A stretch of DNA of 64,000 nucleotides from Microbacterium sp. NIBRBAC000506063 (GCF_017968845.1 NZ_CP072876.1:1860001-1924000), one strand, 5' to 3'; positions 21,327 to 33,688 are shown, counted from the first letter of the stretch. The notes: generated from the sequence alone by a model not told the origin. Translations and numbers: made by a program.

Positions 21327-22556
21327 ATGGCAAAGCGTCGGTTCCCGGATCCGGTCGAGGTCTTCTCGTTGCTGCAGTTCAAGAAGCTGGACCTCAATGC
21401 CCGGCGGCGCAGGCTCGCGGCGGCGTTGACGATCGAGGATCTGCGCACGATCGCCAAGCGCCGCACGCCGGCGGCGGCGTTCGATTACACCGATGGGGCT
21501 GCGGAGGGCGAGGTGTCGCTGTCGCGGGCGCGGCAGGCGTTCGAGGATGTGGAGTTCCACCCCGGAGTCCTCACCGATGTCGCAGACGTCGACACCCGGG
21601 TGAGGGTCTTCGGGGGCCTTCGGCGATGCCGTTCGGGATCGCGCCGACCGGGTTCACCCGCCTCATGCAGACCGAGGCGAGACCGCGGGGGCCTCCGCAG
21701 CGGGCGCGGCGGGCATCCCCTTCACCCTCTCCACCCTCGGCACCACCTCGATCGAAGACGTCAAGGCCGCCAACCCCACAGGCCGCAACTGGTTCCAGCT
21801 GTATGTGATGCGTCAGCGCGAGATCTCCTACGGCCTGGTCGAGCGCGCCGCGGCATCCGGGTTCGACACCCTCATGTTCACCGTCGACACCCCCGTCGCC
21901 GGGGCCCGGCTGCGCGATAAGCGCAACGGCTTCTCCATCCCACCCGCCCTCACCCTCGCAACGATCCTGAACGCCCTGCCCCGCCCTGGTGGTGGTGGGA
22001 CTTCCTGACCACCCCGGCGCTGCAGTTCGCCTCGCTGTCCTCGACCGGCGGCACCGTCGGGGAGCTGCTGGATGCCGCGATGGACCCCTCCATCAGCTAC
22101 GACGACCTGGACATCATCCGGGGATGTGGCCGGGCAAGCTCGTCGTCAAAGGCGTACAGACCCTCGCCGACGCGAAGAAGCTCACCGACCGGGGGTGGAC
22201 GGCATCGTCCTGTCCAACCACGGCGGCCGCCAGCTCGACCGCGCCCCCATCCCCTTCCACCTCCTCCCGAGGTCGCCCGGGAAGTCGGCCGCGACACCGA
22301 GATCGCGATCGACACCGGCATCATGAACGGCGCCGACATCATCGCCTCGATCGCCCTGGGCGCGGACTTCACCCTCATCGGCCGCGCCTACCTCTACGGG
22401 CTCATGGCCGGCGGCCGCGCCGGCGTGGACCGGGCCATCCAGATCCTGGCCGAACAGATCATACGCACCATGAAACTCCTCCAAGTCCGCAACGTCGAAG
22501 AACTCGAACCCCGCCACATCACCCAACTACAGAGACTCACCCCACGCGAACACTGA
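21327..22556 (+). CDS. FMN-dependent alpha-hydroxy-acid oxidase (L-lactate dehydrogenase LldD-like), heavily frameshifted
   Basis: About 411 residues after repair, matching the LldD/glycolate-oxidase family. Segments seen are [85 protein letters not shown] with the catalytic His and Arg, IDTGI and [14 protein letters not shown]. Six single bases are missing, near 21615, 21677, 21986, 22121, 22193 and 22269, the densest damage in the window. It would oxidise L-lactate or a similar 2-hydroxyacid to the keto acid. ATG 21327 follows TTGAGGAGCACTCCC. Whether it is an intact gene or a decaying one cannot be decided without reads. Confidence 0.82.
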
Positions 22557-22613
22557 GCGGGCGCGGTTCCTGCGGTCTGACGTGCTGAGCTGCTCCGGCG
22601 TCTAAGAGGGCGA

Positions 22614-22649
22614 CGGAGTTTCGGTGGGGGAGGGGAATCCGAAACCCCG
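22614..22649. terminator. Convergent hairpin between the hydroxyacid oxidase and GNAT genes
   Basis: An 11-bp stem with one mismatch (22614-22624 with 22639-22649) and a G-rich 14-nt loop lies between two convergent stops. It probably serves as a bidirectional terminator. Confidence 0.55.
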
Positions 22650-22658
22650 CCGCCGGTC

Positions 22659-23117
22659 TCAGGAGTCGAACCGGATCTCGGCGATGACCTCGCCGTACTC
22701 GGTCTCACCGACCGGAGTAAAGCCTACGCGCTGGAAGAAGGCCTCCGGGCCGCCCTCGCCGGATTCGTAGATGACGTTGACGTGATCGAAGCCGCGCTTG
22801 CGGGCCTCGGTGATCAGGTTGTCGACCGCGAAGCGCCCGACACCCTGCCCCTGGGCGTCGGCGTCGACGTTGATCCGCCACAGCACGCAGCGGAAGTGCT
22901 CTTCCGGTGCGTCGTTGTCGAAGTTCGCACTCACGAAGGCGACGACCTCGTCGCCGTCGAGCACGACGCGCTGCCAGGTGGTCTGCGGGTTCATCACGGT
23001 GGCGGCCGTGCCGTAGGAGACCGGCGCGAGGAACTGTTCCTGCCCGGGCTTGAGGGACAGGTTGTTGACGGCGACGATCGTCGCGGCTGACAGTTCGACC
23101 ATACGCAGTTCCGACAT
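22659..23117 (-). CDS. GNAT-family N-acetyltransferase
   Basis: 152 residues, unbroken. The acetyl-CoA-binding motif A is INVDADAQGQGVGRFAVDNLI (Q-x-x-G-x-G pattern), followed by YESGEGGPEAFFQRVGFTPVGETEYGEV, the typical GNAT C terminus. The acceptor is unknown. Family members of this size acetylate small molecules such as polyamines or antibiotics, or protein N termini. It is divergent from icd across a 158-nt gap. It is monocistronic, so context does not reveal the substrate. Confidence 0.88.
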   Translation of the reverse strand: MSELRMVELSAATIVAVNNLSLKPGQEQFLAPVSYGTAATVMNPQTTWQRVVLDGDEVVAFVSANFDNDAPEEHFRCVLWRINVDADAQGQGVGRFAVDNLITEARKRGFDHVNVIYESGEGGPEAFFQRVGFTPVGETEYGEVIAEIRFDS

Positions 23118-23229
23118 ATGCCCAGGGTAACCGCAACCGCGTACGCAGACACGTCCTTTGTTGCACTCGGTGGAGGAAGGGGCACTCGGACGACCCCTTC
23201 TGCGGAGAGTTCGGACATGTTCCACTCCG

Positions 23230-23252
23230 GTATCGTTGTACGCAGACGATAC
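23230..23252. promoter_or_regulatory. Inverted repeat upstream of icd
   Basis: A perfect 7-bp inverted repeat (GTATCGT and ACGATAC, 9-nt spacer) ends 23 nt before the icd start codon. The inner word GTACGCAGAC recurs about 100 nt upstream near 23141, again followed by ACGTCC. This suggests a regulator site for icd or the divergent GNAT gene. Confidence 0.45.
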
Positions 23253-23275
23253 GTCCGTGAACGGAGAACTCCCTG

Positions 23276-25490
<2,215 letters not shown>

Positions 25491-25493
<3 letters not shown>

Positions 25494-25552
25494 TCGGGAA
25501 CGGCAGAGGGCTCCGGGGCGAATGCCCCGGAGCCCTCTGCCGTTCCCGATCA
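25491..25552. terminator. Perfect symmetric bidirectional terminator between icd and the L,D-transpeptidase
   Basis: A flawless 29-bp inverted repeat (25491-25519 with 25524-25552) closes on a GAAT loop. The stop codon of icd (25491-25493) and that of the convergent L,D-transpeptidase (25550-25552) are the two outer ends of the stem, so both coding sequences run right up to the hairpin. Confidence 0.93.
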
Positions 25553-27041
25553 GTAGTGGATCGAGACCTCGACGCCCTGCGGCGTCCACTCGTAGAGCTG
25601 CTGGGCGCGCCACTCGGGCATGCCCACGCAGCCGTGGCTCATGCGGTTGCCCCAGTTGCTGTGCCAGTACACGCCGTGGAAGGCCTGGTTGCCGTTGAAG
25701 TACATGGCCCATCGCACGTTGGGCTGCTCGAACATGGCGTACCCCTGGCTGTCGGTGGGGCCGGACCAGTTCGGGTCCTTGAAGCGCTCGCCGCCTCGAC
25801 GCTCGTATCCGCGCATGTTCTGCAGCGGCGTCTTCCAGTTGATCGTGTAGTTGCCGGTGTGCGTGGGCGTGCCGCTCGCGCCGCTGGAGATGGCCCAGCT
25901 GTCGACGACCTTCCCGTCCTCGATCATCGACATGCGCTGCGTGCTGAGGTTGACGGAGAGCTTGCGGACGACCTGCGTGCTGGCGAAGGGACCTCCTTCA
26001 CCTCCAGCTGATAGGTGGCGCTGCCGAGGCGGATCTGCTCGGCCACGCCCTCGGCGATGTTCTCGACGCCGATCACCTCGCGCCCGGCCTTGCCCTCCTC
26101 GACGGCGCGCAGCACCGTACCTGAGGAGTTGACGATCTCCTTGCCGGTCACCGGCTCGGCGTTCGCCTTGTCGGGGACGATGTCGACCGTGGCCTGGATG
26201 GCGGCGAGGTCGGGCTCGAGGCGCAACGCGCCGTCTTCCGCGACGAAGTCGAACCAGCCGGCGACGGTCGCACGCTTGAGGGAGACGACGCGCTCCTTGC
26301 CGACGTAGAAGCCCGACTTGCGGATCATCGCGTTGGCGGTCTCCAGGGCCTCGGTGGCCGCCTCGTCGGTGATGTCGGGGGCGTAGGCGATCGGGCCCTC
26401 CGAGAAGGTGACCTCGGTCTCGCCGGCTGCGAGGGCGTCGCCTATCGCCGCGGTGAGGGCATCGATGTCGATTCCGGTGCCGCTGGTCGCCGGCGTCATG
26501 ACGAAGGTGTTCTCGTCGGCGTCGAAGACGACCGTCGCATCCACCGGGGCCTCCCAGGCGGCCGGGACGGCGGAGCGCAGCTTGCTCTCGGCGGTCTCGG
26601 GGTCGAGGGTCAGCGCGACGGGGGAGGGCTCGGGGTTCCAGGAGCCGAAGTCCCAGAACGGATGTGCCGCATGCGCCTCCTGGGCCAGCAGCTGCGCGTC
26701 CACGGAGACGCCGAGGTCGGCGCCGGTGACGGTCGCCGCCGTGCCTGTGCCGGTGAGGGTGATCTCGGTGCCGGCAATGGTGCTGCTGACCTTCTCGGCG
26801 GCGGCGCCGGGGGTTAGCCCGCCCACGGGGATGCCCGCGATCGTGGTGCCGGGGCGATGAGGACCGTGGACAGCGCGCCGGCGGCGCCGAGCACGAGCAG
26901 CGCACCGACGCCGATGCCGATCCAGAGCGCCGTGCGACGCGGCTTCGCCGGGGCGGCGGGCTGCCAGACGAGCGCCTGCCCGGAGTCGAGCACAGCGGTC
27001 TTGTCGATGCCGCCGGTCGGCGTCGCGGCTACGTCGGTCAT
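25550..27041 (-). CDS. L,D-transpeptidase (YkuD) with tandem peptidoglycan-binding-like domains
   Basis: About 497 residues. A short cytoplasmic N terminus precedes one membrane anchor ([19 protein letters not shown]). Next come two VanW-associated putative peptidoglycan-binding repeats, and then the C-terminal YkuD domain with [20 protein letters not shown], which contains the catalytic Cys and paired His/Gly. It forms 3-3 cross-links in the wall from outside the membrane. Two bases are missing, near 26857 (just after the anchor) and 25990 (entry to the YkuD domain). It converges on icd. Confidence 0.93.
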
Positions 27042-27197
27042 GAGGCACCCCCGGTAGTTGCATGCCGTGTCCTCTCATCGTAAGCGAAGAACCGGCGGGC
27101 GCGTGCGTGGGATGCGCCGTGGTCGCCTGTTCACCGGGGTATTGCGCGCTGAGGCGATAACGGTTCGATAAATGTGCGCGGATCTGCGATTCGGGGG

Positions 27198-27229
27198 TTG
27201 CGCAATTTTAGTTCGTAACGTTTACTAAC
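27198..27229 (+). promoter_or_regulatory. Promoter and ROK-type operator of the amino-sugar repressor gene
   Basis: TTGCGC (27198-27203) and TTTACT (27221-27226) are spaced by 17 nt. This predicts a transcript beginning at about 27233, essentially at the ATG, so the mRNA is probably leaderless; no ribosome site is present. Overlapping the -10 is an imperfect palindrome GTTcGTAA-cgt-TTACtAAC (27211-27229), the type of site bound by ROK repressors, implying autoregulation. Confidence 0.65.
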
Positions 27230-27233
27230 AAAC

Positions 27234-28407
27234 ATGGTTTCCACCGAAGCAGGCCACCAGGTCACCTCGAGCGCCGTCACCGGCTTCGGCCCCGGCCGTG
27301 CGCTGCGCCAGAACCGCAAGGTCCTGCCCGAGCATGCCCGCGCGCACAATCGTTCGCTCGTGCTGCAGACCCTCTTCCATCAGGGCGCCATGAGCCGGGC
27401 CGATCTCGCACGCGAGACGGGCCTGACGAGGGTGACCATCTCCGACCTGGTCGCCGAGCTCATCGGCGGGGCCTCATCGTCGAACGCGGCATGCGCGAGA
27501 TCTCCGGTCCCGGCAAGCCCGCGATCCTCGTCGACCTCGACAAGGAGAACCACCGCATCGTCGGTCTGGATCTCTCCTCCAGCGATGTCTTCGTGGGTGC
27601 CGTGCTCACCCTCGACGGCGACATCGTCGCGCGTCGCGAGGTCCCGGTGCCGACCGATGCCGCCGCCGTCCTCGCCACGGTCATCGCCCTCGCCCGGGAG
27701 GTCGTCGCCGATTCGCATGCCCCGGTGCTCGGCATCGGCGTGGGCACTCCCGGTGTGGTCGACGACCGCGGCGTGATCCTCACCGCCCCGAACCTCGGCT
27801 GGGTCGGCTTCGACCTCAAGGGAGCGCTGGAGAGCGAACTCGATCTCCCCGTGCTCGTCGCCAATGACGCGAACGCCGCCGTCCTCGCCGAGTACACCTT
27901 CGGCGGCGCCGGCGGAGACGTCCTGCTGATCAAGGTCGGCCGCGGTGTCGGTTCCGGTCTCCTCGCCAGCGGTCAGCCCATGCGCGGCGCGCACTTCGCC
28001 GCAGGCGAGATCGGGCACGTGACCGTCGGCACCGACGGCGGCCCGACGTGCGTCTGCGGCAAGGACGGATGCCTGGAGGCGTGGCTGTCGGTGCCCTCGC
28101 TCACGGCGCGTCTGGCCGCGGCATCCGAGGGCGCCCGTGAGGGCATCCTCTCCGACGCAGGTGAGCGCCTCGCGATCGCCATCGCGCCCGTCATCGGCGC
28201 GCTGGACGTCGCGGAGCTCCTGCTGTCGGGTCCCGCTGATCTTCTCGGAGGCGCGCTCGCCAAGGCGGCCTCCGACACGCTTCGTTCCCGCACGCTCGCC
28301 GAGTTCCATGATCGGGTGCGGGTGCGAATGGCGACGCAAAGCGCAGACGAGATCGTCCTGCGCGGCGCAGCCGTCATGGTCCTCTCCGGACAACTCGGGT
28401 GTCGTAA
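27234..28407 (+). CDS. ROK-family transcriptional repressor (NagC/XylR type)
   Basis: About 391 residues. The N-terminal winged helix (HNRSLVLQTLFHQGAMSRADLARETGLTR..., residues ~40-90) is followed by the sugar-kinase-like ROK domain with GIGVGTPGVVDDRG, NDANAAVLAEYTFGG and the zinc motif CVCGKDGCLEAW. It probably senses an amino-sugar or its phosphate and controls the importer and nag genes downstream. Two bases are missing: near 27468, and near 28399 just before the stop. The second removes the stop and creates a false fusion with the binding protein. ATG 27234 appears leaderless. Confidence 0.9.
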
Positions 28408-28481
28408 CGGGCCCGGTCCCGCTCGTCCCCAGCACCAAGAAACCCACCACTGGAACACCCACAGAGAGACAAGGGAACACT

Positions 28482-29776
28482 ATGAAGAAGAAGCTGTCAG
28501 CCCTCGCGCTCCTCAGCGCGTCGGCGATCGCTCTCGCCGGCTGCACAGGGGCGGCGAGGCGCCCACCGAGCCCGGCGGTGCCGCCGAGACCGGCAACATC
28601 ACCGTGTGGCTTGTCGGCGGTGACACGCCCGACACTGCGCGCCAGTACCTGAAGAGCACCTTCGAGGCCGAGAACGAGGGCTGGACCCTCACGATCGAGG
28701 AGAAGACCTGGGCCGACGTCTCGGAGACCTACACCGCCGAGCTCGCCTCGAACAACGCTCCCGACGTCGTCGAGGTCGGCAACACCCAGGCGCTCGGCTT
28801 CGCCGACGCGGGCCTGTTCCTGGACATCACCGACATCAAGGAGGAGCTGGGCGGCGACGACCTGCTCGGCGGACTCGTCGAAGCCGGCACTTACGAGGAC
28901 GCACTGTACGCGGCGCCCTACTACGCCGGCGGACGCGTCATCTTCTACACTCCGCAGATCGTCGGCGACACGCTGCCGACGACGCTCGAGGAGTACGTGG
29001 CTCAGGCCAAGGAGATCACGACGGACACGCTCTCGGGCATCTACGCCCCGGGTCAGGACTGGTACAACGCCCTTCCCTACATCTGGGCCTTCGGCGGCGA
29101 GATCGCCGTCCTCGACGGCGGCGTCTGGGACGCGCAGTTCTCCAGCCCCGAGAGCCAGAAGGGTCTCGCCCTGCTGCAGGACGTCTACCAGAACGCCTCG
29201 AACGCGCCGGTGGACGGCGACGAGCGCGTCGGCAACATCGCCTTCTGCGAGGGCAATGTCGGCTTCCTCTCCAGCCCCGCTTGGGCCGAGGGCAACCTGA
29301 CCGGTGCATGGCCGTGGGGTGACGCCGCAGAGGGCCAGGAGGTCTCCGAGGGCTGCCCCGAGACCTACGCCTCCGACCTGGCGGCCTTCGCCCTCCCGGG
29401 TGCGACCGCCGGCACGACCGCTCCGATCTTCGCCGGTGGCTCGAACATCGCCGTCGCCTACAAGAGCCAGAGCCCCGAGAAGGCCAAGGAGGCCCTGAAG
29501 ATCATCCTCTCCGAGGGCTACCAGAAGCTCCTCGCCGAGAACGGTCTGACGCCGGGTCTGATCTCTGCGGCATCCGCGCTGCCGGACACCGCGGTCGCCA
29601 AGGCGCAGGCCGAGGGCCTGGCCAACTCGAAGTTCACCCCCACCAGCCCGAACTGGGCCGAGGTCGAGTCGTCGCGCTTCCTGCAGGACGCCTTCGTCAA
29701 GATCGCCAACGGCGGTGACATCAAGCAGATCGCCGAGGAGCTGGACGCTCAGATCGAGGGCGTTCTCAACAAGTAA
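28482..29776 (+). CDS. ABC transporter solute-binding lipoprotein, probably for chitobiose/N-acetylglucosamine
   Basis: About 431 residues. The lipoprotein signal peptide begins MKKKLSALALLSASAIALAG, with the lipidated Cys at residue 21. The mature domain has ITVWLVGGDTPDTARQYL at the first strand and VEVGNTQALGFADAG, features of family 1 sugar-binding proteins such as DasA. One base is missing near 28552, just after the lipobox. The gene sits between the ROK repressor and two permeases, with a ROK kinase and nagB following, so an N-acetylglucosamine-type substrate is likely. Confidence 0.92.
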
Positions 29777-29814
29777 GCCGCAGCGGATCCGTCCGCAGCG
29801 ACACTGCATACAGT

Positions 29815-29849
29815 GATGAGGGTCCCGGTCAAGGGCCGGGACCCTCATC
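29815..29849 (+). terminator. Intercistronic hairpin after the binding-protein gene
   Basis: A perfect 14-bp stem (29815-29828 with 29836-29849, 7-nt loop) lies 38 nt after the binding-protein stop and 47 nt before the permease start. It probably gives partial termination or 3'-end protection, so that more binding protein than permease is made. Confidence 0.75.
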
Positions 29850-29896
29850 CATTCCCCGGCAGCCTCTTGCCGGCCACAGACAGAAAAGGAGAGGCG

Positions 29897-30864
29897 ATGA
29901 GCGACACGCTGACGGATGCGGTCCCCGACCGCGCCGCGCGCTCACATACCGCCGCCGAGCGCGCCCGACGTCGCACGATCCGCGAGACCGTGGGCGGATG
30001 GGGCCTGCTGGCACCCGCCGTCGTCGTCCTGGGCGTCATGGTGGGTTACCCCGCCATCCTCATGGTGATCCACTCGTTCACCGACTACACGATCCGGAAC
30101 AAGGTTCGCGAGGAACCGTGGAACTGGATCTGGTTCGACAACTACGTCGAGCTGTTCAGCTACTCCGACTTCCCGGCCGTGCTGCTGCGCAGCCTCGCGC
30201 TCATGGTCGTGCTCACGGCGCTCATCATGATCCTCGGCATGCTGGTGGCCGCCTTCATGCACCGCATCAGCAAGGGTGGCGCCTCCTCGTCTCGATCGGC
30301 CTCCTCCTGGCCTGGGCGATGCCGCCGCTGACGGCCACGGTGGTGTGGGGATGGATCTTCGACCCCGAGTACGGCCTCGTCAACTGGCTGCTGTACAACA
30401 TCACCGATGATGCGAAGTGGCTCAACCACTCCTGGCTCTTCAACCCGTGGTCCTTCTTCATGGTGCTGACGATCATCATCGTCTGGCAGGGCGTTCCCTT
30501 CGCCGCCTTCGCCTTCTACGCCGGTCTCGGACAGGTCCCCGGCGAGGTGCTCGAGGCCGCCTCCCTCGACGGCGCGAACGGCTGGAAGCGCTTCTGGCAG
30601 ATCACCTTCCCGTACATGCGCAACATCGTCACCGGCGTGCTGGTGCTGGAGGTCATCTGGAACCTCAGGATCTTCACGCAGGTCTACGCGCTGCAGGAGC
30701 GCGGAGGCATCACCAGTCAGACGAACGTCCTCCCCGTCTACCTCTTCCGTCAGGGCGTCGGCGAGATCGGCATGACCGCCGCCATCGGAATGGTGATGGT
30801 CGTCGTCCTGGTCATCCTCTCCATCGGCAACGTCCGTCAGACCCTGAAGCACGAGGAGCTGTGA
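29897..30864 (+). CDS. Carbohydrate ABC transporter permease (MalF type)
   Basis: About 322 residues with six membrane helices after a 40-residue cytoplasmic Arg-rich N terminus. The EAA loop reads PGEVLEAASLDGANGWKRFW. ATG 29897 follows AAAGGAGAGGCG. One base is missing near 30284, in the third helix region (KGGxLLVSIGLLLAW). Its stop shares one base with the next ATG. It forms the importer channel with the next gene. No ATPase is encoded here. Confidence 0.93.
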
Positions 30865-31817
30865 TGAGCACTCAGCCGACCGTGGGCATCCAGCCCGCCA
30901 CCACCGACGTCGTCCGCGAGGAAGCAGGGATGGTCGAGGGCGCACGCCGCAAGAGCACGCGCGCGAAGAAGCGGGGCCTCTCCGGCTTCCTGTTCAAGGT
31001 CATCGCCCTCGTCGTCTTCTTCTGCTCGGCGTTCCCCGTGTACTGGATGGTGAACCTCTCCTTCACACCCAACCGCGACATCGTCACGCGTGACAAGTCG
31101 TTCTTCCCGACGGACTTCACCCTCAACAACTACGTCACGGCGTGGACGCGCGAAGCGCGCCCCGGGCAGAGCGACTTCCAGAACTCGCTGCTGACGACCA
31201 CGACCGTCACGCTCAGCGTGCTGTTCGTGACGATCCTCATCGCCTTCGCCGCCTCGATCGCGATCGCCCGTTTCCGGTTCAAGGGGCGCTACACCTTCAT
31301 CCTGTCGATCATCATCATCCAGATGATCCCGGGCGAGGCGATGATGTTCACCCTCTACGGCATGATCGACGACTGGCAGCTCATGAACACCATGCTGGGT
31401 CTGGGGATCGTGTACACGGCATCCGTGGTGCCCTTCACGGTCTGGATGCTGCGCGGTTTCGTCACCGGCGTGCCCGCGGACCTCGAGGAGGCGGCCATGA
31501 TCGACGGCTGCACCCGCACGCAGGCGTTCTGGAAGGTCACCTTCCCGCTGTTGGCGCCGGGTCTGGTCTCCACCGGCATCTTCGCCTTCATCCAGGCCTG
31601 GAACGAGTTCACGATGGCCCTGCTGCTGATGAGCGGCAAGAACCTCACCCTGATGCCCTGGCTGATGTCGTTCACGACCTCGTCGGTGGGCGGACAGGTC
31701 AACTGGGGTGCGGTCATGGCCGGGTCCGTGATGATCTCCATCCCCGTGGTCATCTTCTTCCTCATCGTCCAGGGGCGCATGACCGGTGGTCTCGTCTCCG
31801 GCGCGGTCAAGGGTTGA
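30864..31817 (+). CDS. Carbohydrate ABC transporter permease (MalG type)
   Basis: 317 residues, unbroken. A long basic N terminus (RRKSTRAKKRG) precedes six helices, with EAA loop PADLEEAAMIDGCTRTQAFW and terminal QGRMTGGLVSGAVKG. It pairs with the previous permease. It is followed after 40 nt by the ROK kinase, consistent with one transport-phosphorylation-deamination operon. Confidence 0.94.
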   Translation: MSTQPTVGIQPATTDVVREEAGMVEGARRKSTRAKKRGLSGFLFKVIALVVFFCSAFPVYWMVNLSFTPNRDIVTRDKSFFPTDFTLNNYVTAWTREARPGQSDFQNSLLTTTTVTLSVLFVTILIAFAASIAIARFRFKGRYTFILSIIIIQMIPGEAMMFTLYGMIDDWQLMNTMLGLGIVYTASVVPFTVWMLRGFVTGVPADLEEAAMIDGCTRTQAFWKVTFPLLAPGLVSTGIFAFIQAWNEFTMALLLMSGKNLTLMPWLMSFTTSSVGGQVNWGAVMAGSVMISIPVVIFFLIVQGRMTGGLVSGAVKG

Positions 31818-31857
31818 TGGTCCGGGTTTCCGCCCGCGTACGTGCAGGAGTAGAACG

Positions 31858-32811
31858 TTGAGAGTCGGCCTTGATGTCGGCGGCACGAAGACCGAGGCCG
31901 TCGCGCTGAGCCCGCGGGGCGAGATCATCGGCCGCGTGCGTCGCCCCACCGGCTGGGGATCGGATGCCGTGATCCAGAGCATTCTCGCGGCGGTCGCCGA
32001 GCTGGCCGAGACGGTGGGCTTCGCGGCATCCGACATCGAGACGGTCGGGATCGGCATCCCCGGCGTCGTCGAGCCCGACACGGGCCAGGTGCTGCACGCC
32101 GTGAACCTGGGTGTCGAGTCGCTCGACATCCCGGGGCGGCTCGTGGGAGAGCTGGCCGCCCGGGTCCGTGTCGCCAACGATGTGAAGGCCGCGACCATCG
32201 GCGCCGCGTCGCTGCGCGGCGAGGCCGGTTCGATGGCCTACCTCAACCTCGGCACGGGGGTGGCCGCAGGCATCATCCTCGGCGGTGATCTGTGGCACGG
32301 CGCCCACGGCACCGCCGGCGAGGTCGGGCACATCTCGGTCGACCCGAACGGGCGGCTGTGCGGCTGCGGTCAGCGCGGCTGCATCGAGGCGCTGTGCGGC
32401 GGGGGTCCCGTCGCGCGCGCCTGGGGGCGCCCCGGCGCCTTCCCCATCCGTGACATCTTCGATGCTGCGGATGCGGGCGATGCGCAGGCGCGGGAGCTCC
32501 GTGACGGTCTGGCCCGAGCGGCCGCGGCCGCGGTAAGGGTGCTCGTGCTCACCGCGGACGTCGAGGTCGTCGTCCTCGGTGGTGGACTCACCGCCCTGGG
32601 CGAGAGGCTCGAGCGGGAGATCGTCGAGTCGCTGCGGCGCGAGGGGGAGGGCTCGGCGTTCCTCACGTCGCTGCGGCTGTGTGAGAGGATCGAGATGCTC
32701 CCCGCCGGGTCTCCGGCTGCCGCACTCGGCGCAGCGCTCATCGGCGCCGACCGTCGCACGAGTGCCACGGGAGGACACGACACTGAGGAAAGGGCTGCGC
32801 TGCGTGGCTGA
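31858..32811 (+). CDS. ROK-family sugar kinase, probably N-acetylglucosamine kinase
   Basis: 317 residues, unbroken. It has ATP loop LDVGGTKTEAVAL, GIGIPGVVEPDTG, catalytic-Asp region VANDVKAATIGAA, GTAGEVGH and the zinc-binding CGCGQRGCIEA. TTG at 31858 is taken as the start because GGAG lies 7 nt upstream and the family N terminus begins there. It would phosphorylate imported GlcNAc or a similar hexose at C6 to feed NagA and NagB. It overlaps nagB by 8 nt. Confidence 0.9.
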   Translation: MRVGLDVGGTKTEAVALSPRGEIIGRVRRPTGWGSDAVIQSILAAVAELAETVGFAASDIETVGIGIPGVVEPDTGQVLHAVNLGVESLDIPGRLVGELAARVRVANDVKAATIGAASLRGEAGSMAYLNLGTGVAAGIILGGDLWHGAHGTAGEVGHISVDPNGRLCGCGQRGCIEALCGGGPVARAWGRPGAFPIRDIFDAADAGDAQARELRDGLARAAAAAVRVLVLTADVEVVVLGGGLTALGERLEREIVESLRREGEGSAFLTSLRLCERIEMLPAGSPAAALGAALIGADRRTSATGGHDTEERAALRG

Positions 32812-33581
32812 AGTCATCATCGTTCCCGATTCGGAGGCCGCAGGGGCCCTGGTCGCCGACGAGATCGTCCGTCTGATCGAGTTCCGCCCCGATGCGGTCC
32901 TCGGGCTTGCGACCGGTTCCACACCGCTTCCCGTCTACGAGGCGCTGCGGGATCGCCTCGCCGGCCGCGACGTGTCACAGGTGCGCGGCTTCGCGCTCGA
33001 CGAGTACGTCGGCATCGACCCCGCCCACCCGAGAGCTACCGTTCCGTCATCCGGCGAGAGGTCGTCGAGCCGCTCGGCCTGGACCCCGAACGCATCCGCG
33101 TGCCCGACGGCAGCCTCGACGGCATCGAGCACGCGGGCGCCGACTACGAGGCGGCCATCGCCGCAGCGGGCGGCGTCGATCTGCAGATCCTCGGCATCGG
33201 CACCGACGGCCACATCGGATTCAACGAGCAGGGGTCGTCGTTCGGCTCCCGCACGCGCGTGAAGACCCTCACCGAGCAGACGCGCGCCGACAACGCGCGC
33301 TTCTTCGATTCGATCGACCAGGTGCCCATGCACTGCATCACTCAGGGCCTGGCGACCATCCTCGACGCGCGCCACCTCGTGCTGCTCGCCTTCGGGCCGG
33401 CAAGGCGCGGGCGGTGGCCGGCGCCGTTGAAGGACCGGTGTCGGCGATGAACCCCGGATCGGCGATCCAGCTGCACGAGCACGTGACCGTGGTCGTCGAC
33501 GAGGCCGCGGCATCCGAGCTGCAGCTGGCCGACTACTACCGTTACACCTACGCGAACAAGCCCGACTGGCAGGGCATCTGA
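32804..33581 (+). CDS. nagB: Glucosamine-6-phosphate deaminase
   Basis: 259 residues after repair, the normal NagB length. It converts glucosamine-6-phosphate to fructose-6-phosphate and ammonia. Motifs are [16 protein letters not shown] (phosphate loop), FALDEYVGI with the catalytic Asp, [17 protein letters not shown] with the ring-opening His/Glu pair, and [10 protein letters not shown]. Two bases are missing, near 33031 and 33400. GTG 32804 lies inside the end of the kinase gene. It converges on the NUDIX gene across a small hairpin. Confidence 0.94.
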
Positions 33582-33657
33582 GCGCTCGCGCCGGTGGAGG
33601 CGATCGGCCCCTGAGCTGGCCGAAGGGCCGAGGTCCCGGTAACAGGCGCTTCGACAG

Positions 33658-33679
33658 GCTCAGCGACCGTTGGCTGAGC
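33658..33679. terminator. Small hairpin between nagB and the NUDIX gene
   Basis: GCTCAGC (33658-33664) pairs with GCTGAGC (33673-33679) around an 8-nt loop, embedded in a TTCGACAGGCTCAGCGACC sequence of the kind that recurs in Microbacterium intergenic regions. Confidence 0.5.
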
Positions 33680-33688
33680 GGCGTGCGC

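Noticed and set aside
27491..29776. Apparent ROK repressor-solute-binding protein fusion
   Set aside because: One base missing just before the repressor stop removes it. A separate ATG with a lipoprotein signal exists for the binding protein at 28482.
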